Assembly (NCBI GenBank): GCA_036186865.1
Contig: AP025069.1
Location: 19,978,122-20,042,121, forward strand
From: Eustoma russellianum
Lineage: Eukaryota; Streptophyta; Magnoliopsida; Gentianales; Gentianaceae
Direction of reading: 5' to 3'
DNA length: 64,000 bases
Position numbers and translations under genes: made by a program. This document shows, one piece after another, positions 31,901-40,059 of the stretch. The notes under the pieces are model-generated. The model was not told the origin of the DNA, did no database searches, and saw nothing but the letters and a program-made list of their open reading frames with translations. The number at the start of each line of letters is the position of its first letter. Positions within the stretch are counted from its first letter, which is position 1.

Positions 31901-34900
31901 AAAGAAGCGACTTGAAAAAACCAAAGCAGGCTGGGTAGACGAGCTTCCCAGCATCATGTGGGTGTATCATACAACTCTTTCCACTTCGTCCGAGGAAACT
32001 CCTTTTGCCTTGGTGTATGGCTTCGAAACAGTAATACAAGCTAGATTGGCTCCATATCACTCAGAGTAGAGAATTATTTCGATAAAGGCAATGAGGATGC
32101 TAAAGTGTCGGCAACTGATGTGCACAATGAGGGATGTCATTTAAATTAATAAGGCTAAATTGGGTTTCGATGAGGACAAAACCCAACCCGCCAAAAAATG
32201 GCGAAGTATGGGCAACTCGGTCGGTACGTTCAACGTCAGTCAGCCTTAAAAGGTCAACGTCGACCACACTTAGTCCAAATACATAGTTAAGTCTGTGTGG
32301 CCCAGGAGACGCAAAACGCCTCCGCGACATCAGTTAGGATTTTAAATCAGCGTAACCCAACCTCTCATGAAGGCAGCGACGTCTAGTTACCCAGCCACAA
32401 TCGACACCTCAGCTAGAGTCTCCATCTCGGCCTCAGCCACCGATACAACAAGCACCTTCGTCGTACCCAGCGAGTTGGCTGACTACTCAGTGTTCAAAGT
32501 CTTTTTCCTCGGCCCATCCAACAAGACACCTATATGTAGATCCTTTCTAGCAAGCATCTTAACCATGCAACTCGGTACGTGGCCACATGTGATGGCCATG
32601 CACAAGCAGGACATCAACAGGGCGAGACACATAGCAACATGCATTGGTTGTACAAACCATACAAAAGGGAAAAAACGCCAACAGAGGCAGATTCATGGAA
32701 GGAGTAAAAAACTCTACATGAGACAAAAAAATTCTAAGACAGGTTCCTTGATATTTCAGCACACAAATACGATTAAACCTGCAACTGACTTGAGCATTTG
32801 TACTCTGGGGCCTCTAACGTTATGCAACTTGTGCAGAGTTCCGGCAGCAGACTATCTGGTACTAAACTACGTATGTGCAATGTTTTGGCAACGTCTCTCG
32901 TTATTTGGATCAAATATGGTCCATGTGAAGATCCGACTTCGCCAGTAGCTGATGTCATGCATAAGACATAATATTTAAGTGATAATTTTAGGTGCTTAGG
33001 CCTGAGTAACGGCTCAGATGATATGTTAGTTTTGAGATATGCATATTCTAAAGGCGCACGTTATTTATTAGTTATTATGAGACACATAAGGAGGTTAGGT
33101 TTTAGGCTATGACTGAAAAAAAGGAAAAAAATAGAATAAATAAAGCGCAATAGAAATCATTGAGCCATATAGCCGACATTACATATTGAGAAACAACACA
33201 CACAAAAAAAAAAACAAAATAAAATAGAAGAAATAAAACGCAGTAGAAATCATTGAGCCATATAGCCGATCTTACATATTGAAAAAAGGCTTGAGTGTTG
33301 TTGTTGAAGGGTACACACTACGTCAACTTTATAAATGATGCTATAGGCAGGGAAACTGTAGAACCTTTATAAATTCCCATGATTTCAGCTCTATCAATGA
33401 TTTGGGCCTAATAAAAGAGGAAAAGAGCCGTTACTAGATCTCCTAAGTGAAGGCTGTTTAATCTATTCTAAAATATAAATTGATAATTCTACATGCGTGA
33501 ATTGCGAATCACATATTTCAGATGGCAGATAAATTTCTTTATCCTGTAGAAATTTGAAAAGTATCTTATCTATTACTTCATCCCACTTTAACAGGGAGAA
33601 AATTCTGAAGCCTTAGCATGATAGATTTTGTATATGCTTTAGGTCCATCATTGCCATGTTAATCTTTTAACTTATCGTTGGAGATGTGTAGTTTTGAAAC
33701 ACATTTCTGGTGGTGAGTGAAACAATTGGCCGAGCAAGGTATGAAGAAAAAGATTACTTTTTCATTACACTTGAGAGTGTGCTTTACAATGTATATTTAT
33801 ACAACATTGGTCAACTACCCTACTAAATGCTCATCACTACAAAAATAAAGCACCATAAAGTGCCCTAAGACCACCTAGCCGGCTGGTCTACTAAAACCGA
33901 AAATTACACCATAAATTTTCAATATTACAAGGCTAACATTACTCCTATATTTACACCTCTATAATCAAGCTATGTATTTACAATCTTTGACTCCAAGAAT
34001 GGTGCCCCTTCATCAATATGGCTATTATATCATAGCTAGTCAATAGGCCTTAATGGCCATTGACCAAAAACGGTTTTCTCCATTATTGACATTTAATGAC
34101 CTCAATGATGGCTCAATTATGAATGTTGACTCCAACACTCCCCCTCAAGCTGGAATGTAGATATTGTTCATGCCAAGCTTGCTGATCAACGCTTCAAACG
34201 CCGGCCTATGCAAACCTTTCGTCAAGACATCCGCAACTTGTTGTTTGGTGGGAATGTAAATCATGCTAAAACTTCCATCATCAATTTTTTCACGAATGAA
34301 GTGACGATCCACTTCAACATGCTTAGTGCGATCATGATGCACTGGATTGTGGGCGATGCTCACTGCTGCTTTATTATCACAATAAAGAGTTATTGAGTCA
34401 TTAAACATAACATGTAACTCTTTCAATACCTTTTTTATCCACAATCCTTCACATATACCATGTGCAAGTGCTCGGAATTCGGCCTCTGCACTACTTCGGG
34501 CTACCACTGCTTGTTTTTTGCTTCGCCAAGTGACTAAATTTCCCCAGACATACGTGCAATATCCCGAGGTAGACCTCCTGTCAATCAATGAACCTGCCCA
34601 GTCCGCGTCCGTATACACTTTAAGGCTCCTTTCTCCCCTTTTTCCAAAGAACAAACCTTTACCAGGAGTCCCCTTTAGGTACCTTAGAATTCGAACCACA
34701 GCTTCATGATGTTGAGTTCTCGGAGAATGCATAAATTGACTTACCATACTTACAGCAAAGGCAATATCTGGACGAGTGTGTGATAAGTAAATTAGCTTAC
34801 CAACAAGACGTTGATACCTTTCCCGGTTCACCTCCTCACCTCCATTAAGATCCAATTTTAAGCTCGGCTCTATAGGAGTGGCCGCTGGTCGGCACCCTAA

Positions 34901-37900
34901 CATTCCTGTTTCATTCAACAAGTCCAATACATACTTTCTTTGAGAAATAGATATACCTGAGGAGTTGCGTGCAACTTCCATGCCCAAAAAGTATCTCAAC
35001 GAACCCAGGTCCTTCATTTCAAACCTACTGCTTAGATACTTCTTTAGTGAGTCAATCTCATCATGTGCATCTCCTGTTAGTATGATATCATCAACATAAA
35101 CGATTAAAATGGCACGAGTCCCTTTCAAAGTATGCTTATAAAACATTGTGTGGTCAACCTGAGATTGTACGAATCCTTGGGTTTTAACGGCTTGAGTAAA
35201 CTTTCCAAACCATTCTCTTGGTGATTGTTTTAGTCCGTACAGTGACTTTTTCAATCTACACACCATATTTCTTTCTTTAGTATAACCGGGTGGTAAGTCC
35301 ATATATACTTCCTCGTGAAGATCACCATTTAAAAAAGCATTTTTAACATCTAACTGTTGAAGTGGCCAATCAAGACATGCTGCTAAGGAGAGAAGAATTC
35401 TTACAGTGTTTAACTTGGCCACGGAGGCAAAAGTTTCATTGTAATCTATGCCAGATACCTGGGTAAAGCCCTTAGCAACCAGTCGAGCATTGTACCTACT
35501 GACACTTCCATCCGCATTGAATTTGACTGAGAACACCCATTTGCACCCCACTGGCTTCTTTCCTAGAGGTAGTTTCACGACATTCCAAGTATGGTTTTCC
35601 TCTAATGCCCTCAACTCCTTTTGTACCGCCGCCTTCCAATCCTTATCTGCGAGTGCCTCATCAATATTCTTAGGAATTTGTATGTTAGATACCTTTGCAT
35701 TAAACGCCGAAAAACTGGTTGATAACTTACTGTTCGAAACGAAATTAGAAATGGGGTGCTGAGTACATACTCTTTTCCCTTTTCTCAAAGCAATTGGTAG
35801 ATCCAAATCATTTGAAGCCTCTAGGGTCTCCCCCTCACTGCAAGGGGCAGGAACCGGCTCCAGAGATTGGCATCCTGGAGAAATATCAGTGTCTTTATCA
35901 ATTTGAGTTTGCTTTTTTCGTGAGTATATGATTATATTTGGTGGTGTAGGTCGGCGTTTTGGACTAGGTGACGAAAAATGGGAGTCAGGCGCCACCACTG
36001 GTGGCTCCTGTGGGCTGGCCGAAGGTGTGGCTGGGCTGGCCGGATGTGTGTCAGCAGGCGGCAGATTGAGATTAGGCTGAGATTCTCCCCCTGAACCACT
36101 GTCAGGTAAAAGTGGACCTGGTAGTGGTTCATTTGTATCCATAGTAGTGGATTGTTCAAGAAGAAGACGTGAGTCAGAATTTGTTAAAGTTGTTTGTGGT
36201 GAGGGGAAGTAAGGTTCAGTTTCCCGAAAAAACACATCCATGGTGACAAAGAAACGTCGGTGTGTAGGAGAATAACATTTATAGCCACGTTGAGTGGATG
36301 AATAGCCACGTTGAGTGGATGAATAGCCAACAAATACACATTTGTGAGACCGAGGTTCTAGTTTAGAAATAGGCGAGCCACGATGGTGAACAAAGACGAC
36401 ACAACCAAACACTTTGAGAGGGAGAGATGCACCACCCCGGAATAGAGGATATGTTTCATAGAGAATAGAGATAGGGGTTTTAAACTGAAGAGTTTTTGAA
36501 GGAAGTCGATTGATTAAATGACACGCAGTAAGAACGGCCTCTCCCCATAAGTAGGTCGGAACATGCATAGTAAACATTAGGGCCCGGGCAACTTCTAGAA
36601 GATGACGGTTTTTCCGTTCAGCTACACCATTCTGTTGCGGTGTATCTGGACAAGAGCTTTGATGAATAATACCCTCGGAGGCTAAGTAGATATTCAGAGT
36701 TTTGTTGAAGTATTCGGTACCATTATCTGTTCGGAGAACTTTAATAGTGGTTTGAAACTGAGTCTTTATCATAGTGGAAATTTTGAAACGCAGTTGTGAC
36801 TTCAGTTTTTTCTTTGAGAAGGTACACCCAACAAACCCTTGTATGATCATCAATGAATGTAACAAACCATCTGGCCCCCGAGATGTTTTTTATGCGAGAG
36901 GGTCCCCAAAGATCACTATGCACAAGATGAAAAGGAGCAGATTTGACATGCTGTTTTGATGGGTAGTTATGTCTGACTTGTTTAGCAAAGACACATGCAT
37001 CACAATGCAGGGTGGACAATTGTTTATTCACAGGGAAGAATTGTTTAAGATAACGAAGACTGGGATGTCCCAATCTTTGATGAAGTAAGAGTACATCCAT
37101 TGGTCTAGAATCATTTTCGACACTAAGAGGGGTTGTAGGGGTAGAGGTGTGAAGTACAAATTTCTTTGTTTCTATGCTGCTGTCATCCTCAAAGTGATAA
37201 AGGCCACCTCTTTCTCTAGCAATGCCAATCGTCCTCCCCGATCCCTGCTCCTGCAAAACACACCATTGTGCAGAAAATTTAGCAACACAACTAGTATCCT
37301 TAGTAAGCTTGCTGATAGCAATCAAATTACACGTCAACTTGGGAACATAGAGTACTGATTGGAGAGTAAGTGCAGAAGACAATTTTACAGTTCCTTTTCC
37401 CACAACTAGTGCAAAGGTCCCATCTGCTACTTTCACCCTCAGAATTTCAGAACTCGGAACATATGTTGTAAACAAAGACAGAGTACCTGTCATATGATCA
37501 GTAGCCCCAGTATCTAGGATCCAGGGTGAGGCTTCCACAAAATTAACCGTACCTTGATGTGTGTTGGTATGGTTCGGGGCGCCACCTTCGGCCTTGACTT
37601 GGAGGAGCGAGATCAATTGTTCAAGTTGTGCCTTGCTAGGGCTGGCCATCGCTAGTGGGGCGGTGGTAGAGGTGGCTGCCGCCATTGTGGCGGCATTTGA
37701 AGATAGAGGTGATGATGAACTCATCTCGGTATGGATGAGAGGGATATTTGGACTTGTTTAAGGTGAATGCTCTGATACCATGAAACAATTGGCCGAGCAA
37801 GGTATGAAGAAAAAGATTACTTTTTCATTACACTTGAGAGTGTGCTTTACAATGTATATTTATACAACATTGGTCAACTACCCTACTAAATGCTCATCAC

Positions 37901-40059
37901 TACAAAAATAAAGCACCATAAAGTGCCCTAAGACCACCTAGCCGGCTGGTCTACTAAAACCGAAAATTACACCATAAATTTTCAATATTACAAGGTTAAC
38001 ATTACTCCTATATTTACACCTCTATAATCAAGCTATGTATTTACAATCTTTGACTCCAAGAATGGTGCCCCTTCATCAATATGGCTATTATATCATAGCT
38101 AGTCAATAGGCCTTAATGGCCATTGACCAAAAACGGTTTTCTCCATTATTGACATTTAATGACCTCAATGATGGCTCAATTATGAATGTTGACTCCAACA
38201 GTGAGTGACACGAGATGCATAGCAACTGTATGTCTATTGAATGTGGCCACTTGCTTATGATGGATTTGCATTGTGTTCATTGTGAAGGTAAAAAAATGGG
38301 CCAAACTACTGAACAATTTCTGCTCTTCTGGGAAGCTGGAGTTGGAACTAATGTACAAAGTCCAGGTCCAGTGCTATGATGATACTAAGCTGATGAAACT
38401 CTTCCCTGACATGGTGAGGTCTCTCTACGAGGAAGATGTTCTTGCTGAAGACACTATTCTTCACTGGTTCCGCAAGGGTACCAATCCTAAGGGGAGGTAT
38501 TATCTGAATCTGTAGTTGTCTAGTTGCTCTAATATGTCTAATCGGATCTGTTGAGTCCAAAGCTGGTGTGGAGTTTTACCACTCTACCTTAGGTAATGAT
38601 ATAGTAAGCAGTAAAAATTTGAGGAGAAGCACTGATGCCTGAAAAAGGCCACTGCTTTTAGAAGTGACGTGATATCTCTAAATCATGATGCTACGACAGA
38701 GTCTAAAATCATTTCCGACTATTGTGAGCTCATCTGTTTCTCTATTGATTTCTACACGCTTTTTTGTGGCTTGAGACTTGGCATCATCAGTTCATATGTC
38801 ACTTGAATTTTGGTAATGCTATAGTAAGCTGAAAACATTTGATGAAAAGCACTGAAGCCTGAAAAAGCCCACTGCTTTTAGCAGTAATATGAAATTGCTA
38901 AATCATGTTGAGAGATGTTACAACGGAGTCTAAAATCATTTCAGACTGTTGTAAGCTCATCTGTTGTTATATTGATTTCTACGTGCTTTTTTGTGGCTTG
39001 AGACTTGGCATCATCAGTTCATATGTCCCTTGAATTTTGGTAATGATAAAGTAAGCAGAAAACATTTGATGAAAAGCACTGAAACCTGGAAAAGTTAAAT
39101 TACAAAAAAAAAAAAAAAAAAAAAGCCTGGAAAGGCTCACTGCTTTTAGAAGTAATGTGAAATTGCTAAATCATGTTGAGAGATGTTACGACAGAGTCTG
39201 AAATCATTTCAGGCTATTGTGAGCTCATCTGTTGTTCCAAGATTTCTGCGTGCTTTTTTGTGGCTTGAGAGTTGGCATCATCATTTCATGTCATTTGAAT
39301 TTTTCTTTGAGTGTTCTCTTTCCACTTGTTTCTCTTTCCAATGGAGCACTCTTTGACTTTGGAATTTGATGGAGTAAAGCGAAATGACTCACTAAATTAG
39401 CTGCACCCCTTGCATTGTGAAGTAGCAGTTGATCGACACAACTTGACGCAATTTTCATTGTGGGTCATCCAGAAACAACTTTTGTGTGTTTCCAGCAAAT
39501 GGGTAAGGTTGCGTACATCCGACCATCCGGCATAGGCGGGAGCCTCTAAGGAAATGTGTAATGATGATGTTCTCTTTCTTCGTCTTAAGAATTTCTATTT
39601 GACTATTTTCCCTCTTAAAGGGGCCTGCCTCGTGTTGGAATTTGCTGGGGTTGTTGCTTCATGCCTTGTTGCTTATAGTTGCTGCAAGTCCTAAAGACCT
39701 GTTCCCTTTTTGTTCTTTTTTGTTTTTCTACTTGACCTGTATGAGGGGATGAGATTTCTTAAACTAAATTAACCAAAACTTGGACTGTGGTTTCTCAATG
39801 TCTTTTGACTGACAAAATCTGGTCTCCAACTATTGGTTTGGTGACCTTTGTTTTTGTTGTGCTGATGTGTCATTTGAATCAGCTTTACTCTTCATACTGC
39901 TTGATTTCCCTTCTAAGGATTGTCGTTGTACGTCCTTCAGCATTTGGCTATTTCTTCAAAGTTGCGTAATTTTCTTTCTAATTGGGATGCAGGCAAGCCT
40001 TTGTCAAGTCTTTGGAGCCCTTTGTGAAATGGCTGGAGGAAGCTGAGGAAGAGGATTAA
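19901..40059 (+). CDS. BZW: eIF5-mimic / W2-domain protein (BZW, 5MP), 8 exons, 410 aa
   Basis: Joining exons 19901-19905, 20252-20275, 21015-21120, 21217-21285, 25112-25605, 25776-26034, 38288-38496 and 39993-40059 gives an unbroken 411-codon frame (410 aa plus TAA), the usual length of plant homologues. The N-terminus is MSSKEKPTLGGTRIKTRK, then a helical HEAT/MIF4G-like region (FVFTGG..., FLIKNLENVMQRFLQSLELF, LPPETVFQPLLKDNLIAKGL). The C-terminal third is the W2 (eIF5C) domain with WDVLMDAVQWSGKNQQQNA and the acidic-aromatic ending WFRKGTNPKGR...FVKWLEEAEEED. In the family this domain binds eIF2-beta and eIF3, so the protein competes with eIF5 in cytosolic translation initiation. All splice sites are GT-AG except intron 4 (GC-AG). 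Introns 4 and 6 are enlarged by transposons, yet the frame is intact. Confidence 0.92.
20252..20275 (+). CDS. BZW: eIF5-mimic gene, exon 2 (24-nt microexon)
   Basis: A 24-nt exon (CTCGAAGGAGAAGCC...) between the acceptor ATTATGCAG and the donor GTAAGC. It encodes SKEKPTL plus split codons. Confidence 0.85.
21015..21120 (+). CDS. BZW: eIF5-mimic gene, exon 3
   Basis: 106 nt from acceptor TTTTTCTAG to donor GTAATC. It encodes the basic segment GTRIKTRKRN and DAVVQIYLDNAGDL, and ends in phase 0. Confidence 0.9.
21217..21285 (+). CDS. BZW: eIF5-mimic gene, exon 4, followed by GC donor
   Basis: 69 nt encoding ELIAKSIESSDLNFSRYG followed by DTFFE. The donor is GAG|GCAAGT, the strong consensus seen at GC-AG introns. 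The only nearby GT would add four bases and break the frame. Confidence 0.9.
22932..23050 (+). mobile_element. Au-like SINE 3' fragment with (GAT)n tail, inside the LINE
   Basis: ACCCTCCCCAGACCC near 22972, then GATAGC...TGTCGTCGGAATATACTGGG and a (ATG)n tail at 23026-23045, matching the general 3' body of Au-type plant SINEs. It interrupts the LINE RT between conserved blocks. The left boundary is approximate. Confidence 0.65.
23571..23782 (+). mobile_element. Au-like SINE inside the LINE
   Basis: GTGCATATAGAGCCGGGGGT, GGAAGCAAGCTCTCTGTCCC, CTCTCCAGACCCCAGCG and a tail GGTATGATTGTTGTTGTTG follow the Au-SINE order. It separates two parts of the LINE that are continuous in the second LINE copy (near 27310-27350). 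Ends are approximate and no clean target duplication was found. Confidence 0.7.
25112..25605 (+). CDS. BZW: eIF5-mimic gene, exon 5
   Basis: 494 nt from acceptor CCCACAG to donor GTAAGT. It encodes VVFTGGRTQPG through FPPGKRTPEAFSEHF, the central helical repeat region. Confidence 0.95.
25776..26034 (+). CDS. BZW: eIF5-mimic gene, exon 6
   Basis: 259 nt from acceptor ATTTCAG to donor GTAGGT. It encodes KEGLLPLVEYNEKKIF to NQQQNANAALRQ, ending in phase 0 before the 12.25 kb intron. Confidence 0.95.
26140..26825. mobile_element. non-autonomous DNA element, MULE-like, with internal hairpin (intron 6)
   Basis: A 686-bp segment is flanked by 9-bp direct repeats TTAGTCACT (26131-26139 and 26826-26834), the length typical of Mutator-like target duplications. 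Both ends carry many GCGC-containing words (GTAGCGTAGC, AAGCGCGCG, GTAGCGCGCGC on the left; GTGTAGCGTGCGC, GCTACACGCTAC on the right), like subterminal transposase-binding repeats. The right end reads CAGTGTTGTCAA on the complement, but the left end does not match it well, so the superfamily stays uncertain. No ORF. Confidence 0.6.
26523..26605. repeat. 37-bp-arm hairpin with 9-nt loop
   Basis: Arms 26523-26559 and 26569-26605 are inverted copies with a single mismatch, with loop AGGAGACGC between. It lies inside the element above and would be in the pre-mRNA of the host gene. Confidence 0.9.
27037..28130 (+). mobile_element. second RTE-type LINE, left part (split by gypsy element)
   Basis: Parallel to the LINE at 22085: GTAAGGACT near 27240, the GGTTTACACCAAGAATCCGC block near 27287, and a C-terminal ending near 28120 with GATAAAGAACAATAAAG that corresponds to 24510-24530. 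The sequence stops at 28130 and resumes at 32947 after the gypsy element. Coding capacity is lost. Confidence 0.8.
28133..28983 (+). repeat. Tat-like 5' LTR
   Basis: Aligns over its length with 32171-32946: GACAAAACCCAACCC, AAGGTCAACGT, CACCTCAGCTA, TCCATCTCGGCC, GGGGCCTCTAACGTT and the end GAAGATCCG. Much diverged, so the insertion is old. Confidence 0.75.
32171..32946 (+). repeat. Tat-like 3' LTR
   Basis: Partner of the LTR at 28133. It starts TGAGGACAAAACC and ends near GAAGATCCGACTTCGCCA, where LINE sequence resumes. Confidence 0.75.
32947..33310 (+). mobile_element. second RTE-type LINE, right part (3' end)
   Basis: GTAGCTGATGTCATGCATAAG continues the LINE 3' region exactly where the first copy has GTAGCCGTTGTCATGCAGATG (24541). 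An ATATTCTAAAGGCGCA block and a terminal GAGTGTTGTTGTTG follow. Within it a piece of about 50 bp containing AGAAATCATTGAGCCATATA is duplicated (33149-33198 and 33241-33290). Confidence 0.75.
33311..33712. other. intron 6 sequence, nothing recognised
   Basis: AT-rich intronic sequence between the LINE end and the copia-2 target site. Confidence 0.4.
33718..34137 (-). repeat. copia-2 3' LTR
   Basis: 420 bp, TGAAACAATTGG to GACTCCAACA on the plus strand. 419 of 420 positions appear identical to 37781-38200. Confidence 0.97.
34138..34152 (-). promoter_or_regulatory. copia-2 polypurine tract
   Basis: CTCCCCCTCAAGCTG on the plus strand, i.e. CAGCTTGAGGGGGAG in element sense, directly next to the 3' LTR. 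Confidence 0.85.
34145..36865 (-). CDS. pol: copia-2 integrase C-part, reverse transcriptase, RNase H
   Basis: A 906-codon open frame. Integrase residues follow the frameshift: VLRTDNGTEY (second catalytic D) and QQNGVAERKNRHLLE (catalytic E). RT has WVFSVKFNADGS, ARLVAKGFTQ, QLDVKNAFLNG, YGLKQSPREW and the catalytic YVDDIILTG. RNase H has YTDADWAGS, SSAEAEFRAL, YCDNKAAVSIAHNP, HVEVDRHFI and VADVLTKGL, so all its catalytic acids are present. In the linker, the GYSSTQRG segment is doubled (24-bp tandem duplication at about 36280-36328). The first residues up to about 36780 are an out-of-frame read and not part of the protein. RT and RNase H look intact. Confidence 0.9.
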   Translation of the reverse strand: MLHSLMIIQGFVGCTFSKKKLKSQLRFKISTMIKTQFQTTIKVLRTDNGTEYFNKTLNIYLASEGIIHQSSCPDTPQQNGVAERKNRHLLEVARALMFTMHVPTYLWGEAVLTACHLINRLPSKTLQFKTPISILYETYPLFRGGASLPLKVFGCVVFVHHRGSPISKLEPRSHKCVFVGYSSTQRGYSSTQRGYKCYSPTHRRFFVTMDVFFRETEPYFPSPQTTLTNSDSRLLLEQSTTMDTNEPLPGPLLPDSGSGGESQPNLNLPPADTHPASPATPSASPQEPPVVAPDSHFSSPSPKRRPTPPNIIIYSRKKQTQIDKDTDISPGCQSLEPVPAPCSEGETLEASNDLDLPIALRKGKRVCTQHPISNFVSNSKLSTSFSAFNAKVSNIQIPKNIDEALADKDWKAAVQKELRALEENHTWNVVKLPLGKKPVGCKWVFSVKFNADGSVSRYNARLVAKGFTQVSGIDYNETFASVAKLNTVRILLSLAACLDWPLQQLDVKNAFLNGDLHEEVYMDLPPGYTKERNMVCRLKKSLYGLKQSPREWFGKFTQAVKTQGFVQSQVDHTMFYKHTLKGTRAILIVYVDDIILTGDAHDEIDSLKKYLSSRFEMKDLGSLRYFLGMEVARNSSGISISQRKYVLDLLNETGMLGCRPAATPIEPSLKLDLNGGEEVNRERYQRLVGKLIYLSHTRPDIAFAVSMVSQFMHSPRTQHHEAVVRILRYLKGTPGKGLFFGKRGERSLKVYTDADWAGSLIDRRSTSGYCTYVWGNLVTWRSKKQAVVARSSAEAEFRALAHGICEGLWIKKVLKELHVMFNDSITLYCDNKAAVSIAHNPVHHDRTKHVEVDRHFIREKIDDGSFSMIYIPTKQQVADVLTKGLHRPAFEALISKLGMNNIYIPA
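36741..37724 (-). CDS. copia-2 Gag stub, protease, integrase N-part
   Basis: A 327-codon frame. About 60 low-complexity Ser/Ala/Thr-rich residues (Gag remnant, ending near QLEQLISLLQVKAEG) lead straight into protease with the active site WILDTGATDHMTG near residue 68 and SVLYVPKLTCNLIAISKL. The pre-integrase zinc motif (LLHQRLGHPSLRYL...CDACVFAKQ) and first catalytic D (HSDLWGPS) follow. A copia Gag normally needs 200 or more residues with a CCHC knuckle; none is present. The frame shifts near 36775 and ends out of frame. Confidence 0.85.
   Translation of the reverse strand: MSSSSPLSSNAATMAAATSTTAPLAMASPSKAQLEQLISLLQVKAEGGAPNHTNTHQGTVNFVEASPWILDTGATDHMTGTLSLFTTYVPSSEILRVKVADGTFALVVGKGTVKLSSALTLQSVLYVPKLTCNLIAISKLTKDTSCVAKFSAQWCVLQEQGSGRTIGIARERGGLYHFEDDSSIETKKFVLHTSTPTTPLSVENDSRPMDVLLLHQRLGHPSLRYLKQFFPVNKQLSTLHCDACVFAKQVRHNYPSKQHVKSAPFHLVHSDLWGPSRIKNISGARWFVTFIDDHTRVCWVYLLKEKTEVTTAFQNFHYDKDSVSNHY
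37761..37780 (-). promoter_or_regulatory. copia-2 primer-binding site, initiator tRNA-Met
   Basis: Complement reads TGGTATCAGAGCATTCACCT, directly adjoining the 5' LTR. Confidence 0.95.
37781..38200 (-). repeat. copia-2 5' LTR
   Basis: Partner of 33718-34137. The right edge is followed by target duplication GTGAG and then 82 bp of intron before exon 7. Confidence 0.97.
38288..38496 (+). CDS. BZW: eIF5-mimic gene, exon 7
   Basis: 209 nt starting VKKWAKLLNNFC after the acceptor TTGTGAAG and ending at AAGGGGAG|GTATTA. It encodes most of the W2 domain. Its length is not a multiple of three, so skipping it would shift the frame. The acceptor lies only 87 bp right of the copia-2 LTR. Confidence 0.95.
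38592..39303 (+). repeat. three tandem copies of a ~225-bp unit in intron 7
   Basis: Units begin GGTAATGATATAGTAAG (38592), GGTAATGCTATAGTAAG (38812) and GGTAATGATAAAGTAAG (39039). Each contains AAAGCACTGA, CACTGCTTTTAG, CTAAATCATG, GTCT(A/G)AAATCATTTC and GCTTTTTTGTGGCTTGAGA. The third unit carries an extra A-run of about 21 bp (39105-39124). Copies 2 and 3 are more alike than copy 1. Confidence 0.9.
39485..39570 (+). mobile_element. SINE-like fragment in intron 7
   Basis: GGGTAAGGTTGCGTACATCC, then GGCGGGAGCCTCT, resembles the central part of Au-type plant SINEs. A short ATGATGATG tail follows near 39562. Too short to assign ends. Confidence 0.45.
39993..40059 (+). CDS. BZW: eIF5-mimic gene, exon 8 coding part
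   Basis: 67 nt after acceptor GGGATGCAG encode QAFVKSLEPFVKWLEEAEEED and the TAA stop. The 3' UTR follows to perhaps 40270; the polyadenylation site is not clear. Confidence 0.95.

Larger units (their letters stand above)
28131..32946 (+). mobile_element. Ty3/gypsy element, Tat-like, heavily decayed, inside the LINE
   Basis: Diverged direct repeats (about 28133-28983 and 32171-32946, both starting GAGGACAAAACCCAACCC) are the LTRs. Internal blocks in order: Gag-like CKTFHVYLKGNATRWFQELP near 29705-29764; RT/RNase H tether near 30290-30700 (FGDLKSFLAKVPTLISPVPG, REDDNLQKPIYF); an RNase H block VDGFFSRDGNGADLLI and NNEAEYE near 30785-30910; integrase near 31620-32060 (FGLPRVLVFDN, LKKRLEKTKAGWVDELPSIM, ETPFALVYGFETVI). 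The RNase H and integrase wording fit the Tat branch. Many stops and large gaps: a fossil. Confidence 0.8.
33718..38200 (-). mobile_element. copia-2: young Ty1/copia element lacking most of gag, in intron 6
   Basis: 4483 bp on the minus strand, opposite to the host gene. LTRs at 37781-38200 (5') and 33718-34137 (3') are each 420 bp and I see one difference (AAGGCTAAC against AAGGTTAAC). The 5-bp target duplication is GTGAG (33713-33717 and 38201-38205). The primer site TGGTATCAGAGC abuts the 5' LTR and the polypurine tract GAGGGGGAG the 3' LTR. The coding region starts with a few Gag-like residues and enters protease at once, so capsid and zinc knuckle are missing. A frameshift splits integrase. 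Element length and sequence resemble small RE-type (Ivana/Ale-like) plant copia; lineage not certain. Confidence 0.95.

Noticed and set aside
34208..37761. Plus-strand ORFs across copia-2
   Set aside because: Antisense shadows of the minus-strand pol gene.
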